From Nitrospira sp. (GTDB lineage: Bacteria; Nitrospirota; Nitrospiria; Nitrospirales; Nitrospiraceae), in contig VGXD01000057.1 in NCBI GenBank assembly GCA_016873525.1, forward strand, positions 1 to 9,889: a DNA stretch of 9,889 bases, read 5' to 3'. Positions 6,157 to 9,889 of this stretch are shown piece after piece (position 1 is the stretch's first letter; each line of letters begins with the position of its first letter). Made by a program: the position numbers and the translations under genes. The notes beneath the pieces were generated by a model. It ran no database searches and was not told the origin of the DNA. It saw only the letters and a list, made by a program, of their open reading frames with translations.

Positions 6157-7161
6157 TTATATTTCCGCCTCGCGCAGAAATTTCGCCGATTCCTCCGGCG
6201 TGACCGGGTTGATGTAGAACCCGCTGCCCCATTCGAAGCCCGCCACCTGGGTGAGCTTGGGAATGATCTCGATGTGCCAGTGGTAAAACTCGCCGGTTTT
6301 TTCGTGGAGCGGCGAGGAGTGCAACATCAAGTTGTAGGACGGCTGCTCCAGGACGCGGTTCATCCGCCGCAGGGATTCCGAGAGAATCCTGGCCAGCAGC
6401 TCGAACTGGGTCTTCTGGCTTTCTTCGAAGTAGGCGGCGTGTCGTTTGGGCAGGATCCACATCTCGAAGGGAAAGCGCGGCGCGTAGGGCGTGAGGCAGA
6501 GGAACTCCGGGTTCTCGGCCACGATGCGGGAGGCATCCGCCGTTTCCTGCCGGACGATGTCGCAGTAGATGCAGCGTTCCTTCTGTTGGTAGTGGGTGCG
6601 GCAGCCCTCGATCTCGTCCAGGACGCTCGTCGGCGTGACCGGCAGCGCGATCAATTGCGAATGCGTGTGGTCCAGCGTGGCGCCGGCCGCCGGTCCGTGG
6701 TTCTTGAAGACGAGGATGTAGCGGAAGCGCAGGTCTCGCTTGAGGTCCACCATGCGGTCGCGGTAGGCCCAGAGCACGTCCTCGATGCGTTTGGGCGGCA
6801 GATCGGCGAGCGTGTCCTTATGGTCCGGGGTCTCGATGAGCACCTCATGGGCGCCGATCCCGTTCATGCGGTCGTAGAGGCCGTGGCCTTCTCGTCCCAG
6901 GTCGCCTTCGACCTGGAGGGCCGGAAATTTGTTGGGCACCACGCGGACCGACCACCCCGGCGTGTTGGGCTCGCCGTGCTGCGGCCGATAGGCCATGACT
7001 TCCCTCGGCGTCAGCCGTTCCTGACCGGGGCAGAAGGGGCAGAGGGAGACCGGGGTCTGGCGGACGGGCTCGCATTGAAAGAAGTCGCGTGGGCGGCCGG
7101 CCCGTTCGGTCGAGATGATGACCCACCGTCCCATGATCGGATCGCGACGTAACTCAGGCAT
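6157..7161 (-). CDS. galT: Galactose-1-phosphate uridylyltransferase family protein (HIT superfamily)
   Basis: GalT exchanges UMP between UDP-glucose and galactose-1-phosphate through a uridylyl-histidine intermediate. The 334 residues are full length and show CPFC at 41-44 (a zinc-type pair), VPNKFPAL at 75-82, the catalytic HxHxQ as HTHSQ (H165, H167; nucleophile H167), CIYC at 197-200 and HWHIEIIP near 294-301. The classical Leloir enzyme has HPHGQ; Thr and Ser replace Pro and Gly here. Start choice is supported by GAGGAG five bases upstream of the ATG. No galK or galE is nearby; the neighbour is a GH57 glycosidase 83 nt upstream. The enzyme may thus act on another hexose-1-phosphate, for example glucose-1-phosphate released from glucan, or with another nucleotide. 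The family assignment is firm, the exact substrate is inference. Confidence 0.93.
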   Translation of the reverse strand: MPELRRDPIMGRWVIISTERAGRPRDFFQCEPVRQTPVSLCPFCPGQERLTPREVMAYRPQHGEPNTPGWSVRVVPNKFPALQVEGDLGREGHGLYDRMNGIGAHEVLIETPDHKDTLADLPPKRIEDVLWAYRDRMVDLKRDLRFRYILVFKNHGPAAGATLDHTHSQLIALPVTPTSVLDEIEGCRTHYQQKERCIYCDIVRQETADASRIVAENPEFLCLTPYAPRFPFEMWILPKRHAAYFEESQKTQFELLARILSESLRRMNRVLEQPSYNLMLHSSPLHEKTGEFYHWHIEIIPKLTQVAGFEWGSGFYINPVTPEESAKFLREAEI

Positions 7162-7181
7162 GGCATCTCCTCAAAGAGCGA

Positions 7182-7217
7182 TCAGCCATCAGTGCTCAGC
7201 CCTCCGCTGATGGCTGA
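7182..7217. repeat. CAGCCATCAG palindrome in the GH57-galT gap
   Basis: TCAGCCATCAG (7182-7192) and its exact reverse complement CTGATGGCTGA (7207-7217) flank a 14-nt loop, giving an 11-bp hairpin on either strand. Further CAGC/GCTG-type units continue to about 7240. In the minus-strand transcript it falls just upstream of the galT Shine-Dalgarno sequence. It has only a short T-run after it (TCGCTCTTTG), so it may be a weak terminator, an intercistronic stabiliser or one copy of a dispersed intergenic repeat. Confidence 0.7.
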
Positions 7218-7244
7218 AGGCTGTCGGCTGACCGCTGGTCCTGT

Positions 7245-9431
7245 TCACACTTTCCACGTTCTGGCCTCGAAGTATTGGTCCGGCACCGTCAGGGCCAGGG
7301 GTTGGTGCCGGGGATAGCGCTCAAGCTCCAGACCCTGTTGCGTGACGACGAGGCTCAGGCTGAACGCCTCTCCCGCTTGCAGGCGCAAGGCCTTGAAGGG
7401 GATCGCCAGCTCGATCACCTTGCGCCGGCAGATCGTTCCGTACCGGGTGACTTCGGCGAGGGGGGTGCCCGGTGCGGCAGAGTCCAGCGTAAACGTGTCC
7501 AGGTTGGGCGAGGCCAGGGAAAAACTCAGCTTGTGAGTCATGGAGACGGTCGCAATCTGGATGTCCATGGCTGCCTCGGCCAAGCCGGCCAGAGCCTGTT
7601 CGTCCGGGTCCAGCCGCAGGAACAGCTCGTCCAGGCTGAATCCGAACCCAATATAAGTGAAGAGCTTGGTGGATTTCCACATGGCGCCCAGGGGCGGGGC
7701 CGGGTCGATCGTGCCGCCGCCGCGCCATTCGAAAAAGGACGTGACGAGCCCGTCGATGGTGGGCGTCAGCAGGCTGACGGGAAACGAGACCGGCTGCGCC
7801 TCGCTCTGGCCGATCAGCGGCTCGTTGAGGAAGTCCGGCGCCGGCAGTCCGGCGCGGGTGTAGACGTTCCGCAAATGCGTTCGAAACAACCGGTCGAATT
7901 CATGTTTGTAGTCGGACGAAAAATCGTCGCCGTACCACCAGAACCAATCGCTGCCTTCGGCGGCGTAGAGTTCTTCCCAGGCGCTCCGTTTCTGCTCCGG
8001 GGAGAGTCCGTTGCCGGCCTCGACCAGCCTGGCCCTGGTTTCGCGGATCAGGTCCCAGCCCCGGTTGTCCTCCTGATGTCCGATCCAGATTTTATAATCG
8101 GCGTTGATCCAGGAGCCGGAATGCAGAGGCTCCAGCCGCTCGGTGGGGGGGAGGGCCTCAAGCGAGCGGCTGACGGTGTCGGCCACGATGCAGATATCGT
8201 TGCCGTTCCCCTCGGCCAGCGCGCCGTAGAGGCCGGAGAGGAATCCCTCGCCGCCGTCGCGGTAATGCTCCCAGGGGTTTTCCCCGTCCAGGATGATCGG
8301 AAGCAACAGGTGGTCGTCCGGGGCTTGCTGGGCTGCGGCGTGGATGCGGGCCAGCACATTTTCGACGGCCGCTTCTGCGCTGGTCTTGGCATAGACGAAG
8401 CCGAAGGCGTCGGAGATGTCCCGGTCGCGGAAAACGATCGCGAGGTCGTCCCCCGGCGGTCCCACGCGATAGGGCTTGTAGAGGGCTGCGTCGCGCTGCC
8501 AGGGTTGTCCGGCCATGTCCAGCGAACGGGCCAGGATGCCTTCGTCCGTGGCGACCCATCGAAGCCCCTCTTGCCGCAGCATCGGGATCAGTTCCGGGCA
8601 GACCGATCCTTCGGAGGGCCAGAGGCCGGTCGGGGCCTTGCCGAAGAGTTCGGTGTGCTGGACCACGGCTTGGTGAATCTGCGCCTGGGCGTCGGAGGGC
8701 GCATGAAACCGCGTGGGCAAGGGGAGGTCGGGGCGGGCCCGACGGGTAAAGTCCGTATCGATCAGCAGGGGCAGGATCGGATGGTAGAAGGGGCTGGTGG
8801 TCAGCTCGATCTGCCCGGCCTCGGCCAGTTTCCGGTAGAGCGGAATGATCTCTCCGACGATCTGAAGCTGAATGGCCAGCACGTCCTGCTTGTCGTCTTC
8901 GGAAAATCCTCGGTCCTTGCGGCGCAGGGCCGCCAAGCGGGGATAGCGGGCAACGGCGCCGTAGCCGCACCAGGCCAGGTTGTGCCAGACCTGCAGGTCC
9001 AGCAATTCCTGGACGGTGAATTGCCGCGCCAGGCGGTCGAGGTCCTGGGGCTGGGGATCGGTCCCCCGTTTGTTCAAGAGGTCATGGTAGCGGGGGAAGG
9101 GCCGTATCAACGTGTCCCAGTTCGCGGCGAAGAAATGGCGGATGAGAAAGGCGCGCTCGGCCGACGAGAGATCCGCCGCCGGACGCCGGGCATAGTCCAG
9201 AAAGAGATCGCGGACCGAGCCGGAAGCCAGCTCCTTGAGTTGCAGGAGCAGGGAGGGGGTGAAGTTGAAGGTGGCTTTGACGGAGGGAAACCGTTCGAGG
9301 AGGACGGCCATGTCGAAATAGGCCTTGGAGGCATGGAGGCGGACCCAGGGCATGCTGGCAGTCCCCGCCACCGGATCGGTGTAGTAGGGCTGGTGCATGT
9401 GCCAGAGGAAACAGAGGTGGATGGTTTTCAT
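7245..9431 (-). CDS. Glycoside hydrolase family 57 protein (alpha-amylase/glucanotransferase type)
   Basis: This is a 728-residue cytoplasmic enzyme (no signal peptide) acting on alpha-glucans or related sugars. All five GH57 regions are visible: HMHQP at 11-15; GQIELTTSPFYHPILPLL at about 206-223; GLWPSEGSVCPE at 269-280, with the likely nucleophile E274; LPIILDGENPWEHY at 377-390, with the likely acid/base D382; and GSWINADYKIWIGHQEDN around 439-456. A C-terminal beta-rich region (about 545-728), beginning near SLLTPTIDGLVTSFFEWRGGG, resembles the extra sandwich domain found in some GH57 and amylopullulanase-like proteins. The family covers alpha-amylases, pullulanases, 4-alpha-glucanotransferases and branching enzymes, and the motifs alone do not decide among them. 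A sigma70-like promoter lies just upstream, while no Shine-Dalgarno sequence precedes the ATG. galT follows after 83 nt. Confidence 0.94.
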   Translation of the reverse strand: MKTIHLCFLWHMHQPYYTDPVAGTASMPWVRLHASKAYFDMAVLLERFPSVKATFNFTPSLLLQLKELASGSVRDLFLDYARRPAADLSSAERAFLIRHFFAANWDTLIRPFPRYHDLLNKRGTDPQPQDLDRLARQFTVQELLDLQVWHNLAWCGYGAVARYPRLAALRRKDRGFSEDDKQDVLAIQLQIVGEIIPLYRKLAEAGQIELTTSPFYHPILPLLIDTDFTRRARPDLPLPTRFHAPSDAQAQIHQAVVQHTELFGKAPTGLWPSEGSVCPELIPMLRQEGLRWVATDEGILARSLDMAGQPWQRDAALYKPYRVGPPGDDLAIVFRDRDISDAFGFVYAKTSAEAAVENVLARIHAAAQQAPDDHLLLPIILDGENPWEHYRDGGEGFLSGLYGALAEGNGNDICIVADTVSRSLEALPPTERLEPLHSGSWINADYKIWIGHQEDNRGWDLIRETRARLVEAGNGLSPEQKRSAWEELYAAEGSDWFWWYGDDFSSDYKHEFDRLFRTHLRNVYTRAGLPAPDFLNEPLIGQSEAQPVSFPVSLLTPTIDGLVTSFFEWRGGGTIDPAPPLGAMWKSTKLFTYIGFGFSLDELFLRLDPDEQALAGLAEAAMDIQIATVSMTHKLSFSLASPNLDTFTLDSAAPGTPLAEVTRYGTICRRKVIELAIPFKALRLQAGEAFSLSLVVTQQGLELERYPRHQPLALTVPDQYFEARTWKV

Positions 9432-9458
9432 GGCGGTGTTGAACGATCTGACGAAACG

Positions 9459-9487
9459 AGTATGTCACAGCAGGGAGAGGGTTTCAA
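9459..9487 (-). promoter_or_regulatory. Sigma70-like promoter for the GH57 gene
   Basis: On the minus strand TTGAAA (plus 9482-9487) is followed, after exactly 17 bases, by CATACT (plus 9459-9464). These match the -35 and -10 consensus in five and four of six positions with ideal spacing. The predicted start of transcription, near 9452, leaves a leader of about 20 nt before the GH57 ATG, which fits the absence of a strong ribosome-binding site. It is the best promoter match I see in the window. Confidence 0.6.
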
Positions 9488-9618
9488 CAAGGATACCGTA
9501 GTGCTGCGCGAGGAAGGGCGTTGCCAGGCGAGCTCAGGAGAACTTCGTGGTGCTCAACGCCTTTCGGCATCACAGAGGTCATCACCGCCTCCAGACACAC
9601 CGCCTCGCTCTGCTCCCT
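9488..9618. other. Intergenic stretch without a recognisable gene
   Basis: The interval between the GH57 promoter and the CRISPR region holds no supportable gene. It contains a 9-bp direct repeat CACCGCCTC (9583-9591 and 9598-9606) and a widely spaced inverted pair GGCGTTG/CAACGCC (about 9508 and 9555), neither clearly functional. The open frame starting at 9547 is discounted because most of it is translated CRISPR repeat. Confidence 0.6.
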
Positions 9619-9655
9619 GTTTCAATCCTCGCCCGTCCCGAAGGACGGGCGCTAC
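9619..9655 (-). repeat. Solitary 37-nt CRISPR-repeat-like hairpin element
   Basis: Read on the minus strand, the element starts GTAGC, has a 9-bp stem CGCCCGTCC/GGACGGGCG closed by a TTCG tetraloop (plus 9630-9651), and ends GAGGATTGAAAC. A terminal ATTGAAAC after a GC hairpin is the hallmark of repeats from types such as I-B, I-C and III, not I-E. Only one copy is visible. The 33-nt interval 9656-9688 to the terminal I-E repeat equals one I-E spacer length. Alternatives are a dispersed palindromic (REP-like) element or a poor terminator: there is no T-tract after it on the minus strand, and only TTTT several bases after it on the plus strand. Confidence 0.55.
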
Positions 9656-9688
9656 GTTTTGCGCCTGGGACGCTTCCGCAAATAAGCG

Positions 9689-9889
9689 GGTTCATCCCCG
9701 CGCCTGCGGGGAACACGCCGGGGGCCGCCAGCCGTGCGACACCCAACACGGTTCATCCCCGCGCCTGCGGGGAACACGCCGTCATAAAACTGAATCGTAT
9801 ACGGCTTCCCGGTTCATCCCCGCGCCTGCGGGGAACACTTCGTCCGTGCCGAACAGGGCACTCCTGAGGATCGGTTCATCCCCGCGCCT
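9689..9889 (-). CRISPR. Type I-E CRISPR array, leader-distal end, continuing beyond the right edge
   Basis: Three full 28-nt identical repeats (9689-9716, 9750-9777, 9811-9838) and 17 nt of a fourth (9873-9889) are separated by unrelated spacers of 33, 33 and 34 nt. On the minus strand the repeat runs from GTGTTCCCCGC to GGGGATGAACC with a palindromic CCCCGC/GCGGGG core. It matches the E. coli and Pseudomonas type I-E class, whose crRNA 5' handle would be ATGAACCG. That orientation means transcription runs leftward, so the oldest spacers are seen here and the leader lies to the right. Each spacer begins with G on the crRNA strand, counted as spacer by the 28-nt definition or as repeat base 29. 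The terminal repeat at 9689 is instead followed by C. No cas gene is in the window. Confidence 0.97.

Noticed and set aside
6274..7152. A 292-codon plus-strand open frame opposite galT.
   Set aside because: It is an antisense shadow of galT, which has all its catalytic motifs on the minus strand.
9630..9660. The 9-bp hairpin as an intrinsic terminator on the plus strand, since TTTT follows.
   Set aside because: The T-run is short and begins five bases after the stem, no plus-strand gene precedes it, and the flanking GATTGAAAC fits a CRISPR-like repeat better.
9547..9867. A 106-codon plus-strand open frame into the right end.
   Set aside because: Most of it is CRISPR repeat translated in three frames (IPAPAGNT, HPRACGEH, SPRLRGT), a common annotation artefact.

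Overview
This is a GC-rich (by eye above 60%) bacterial chromosome segment. All nine protein-coding genes I can support lie on the minus strand, so they read from right to left. The right edge cuts into a type I-E CRISPR array. The protein families, the GC content and the mixture of a GH57 glycosidase, a GalT-like transferase and a TtuA-type tRNA thiolase are compatible with a Nitrospirota (Nitrospira-like) bacterium. That assignment rests on general resemblance only; no rRNA or lineage-specific marker is present.

Layout in transcription order, right to left. (1) 9689-9889: three full type I-E repeats plus a truncated fourth, with spacers of 33, 33 and 34 nt. This is the leader-distal end, so the leader and probably the cas genes lie beyond the right edge. 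A lone 37-nt element at 9619-9655 looks like a repeat of a different CRISPR class and sits exactly 33 nt from the terminal I-E repeat. (2) 9431-6157: a GH57 alpha-glucan-type glycosidase with a good sigma70-like promoter, followed by a GalT-family hexose-1-phosphate nucleotidylyltransferase. (3) 6098-3815: a ThiS/MoaD/TtuB-like sulfur carrier, a TtuA/NcsA-type tRNA thiolase and a DnaJ co-chaperone with only half of the usual zinc-finger region. (4) 3727-2658: two small exported proteins, a His/Gly-rich LTXXQ (Spy/CpxP-like) protein and a PepSY-domain protein, followed by a terminator-like hairpin. (5) 2591-61: a ferredoxin-NADP reductase-like flavoprotein and the branched-chain amino acid enzyme IlvD.

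Gaps between genes are 34 to 119 nt, so several adjacent pairs may be co-transcribed. Two gaps contain palindromic repeats (5830-5900 and 7182-7217), and one contains the terminator-like hairpin (2602-2647).

The clearest functional unit is the sulfur carrier plus TtuA pair: the carrier would bring sulfur as a C-terminal thiocarboxylate and TtuA would place it on a tRNA uridine. The carrier ends in Gly-Gly-Ser rather than Gly-Gly, which suggests a trimming step. GH57 and GalT suggest alpha-glucan or hexose-phosphate metabolism. The LTXXQ and PepSY proteins, beside a DnaJ, suggest envelope or metal stress. No tRNA, rRNA, transposase or integrase was seen.
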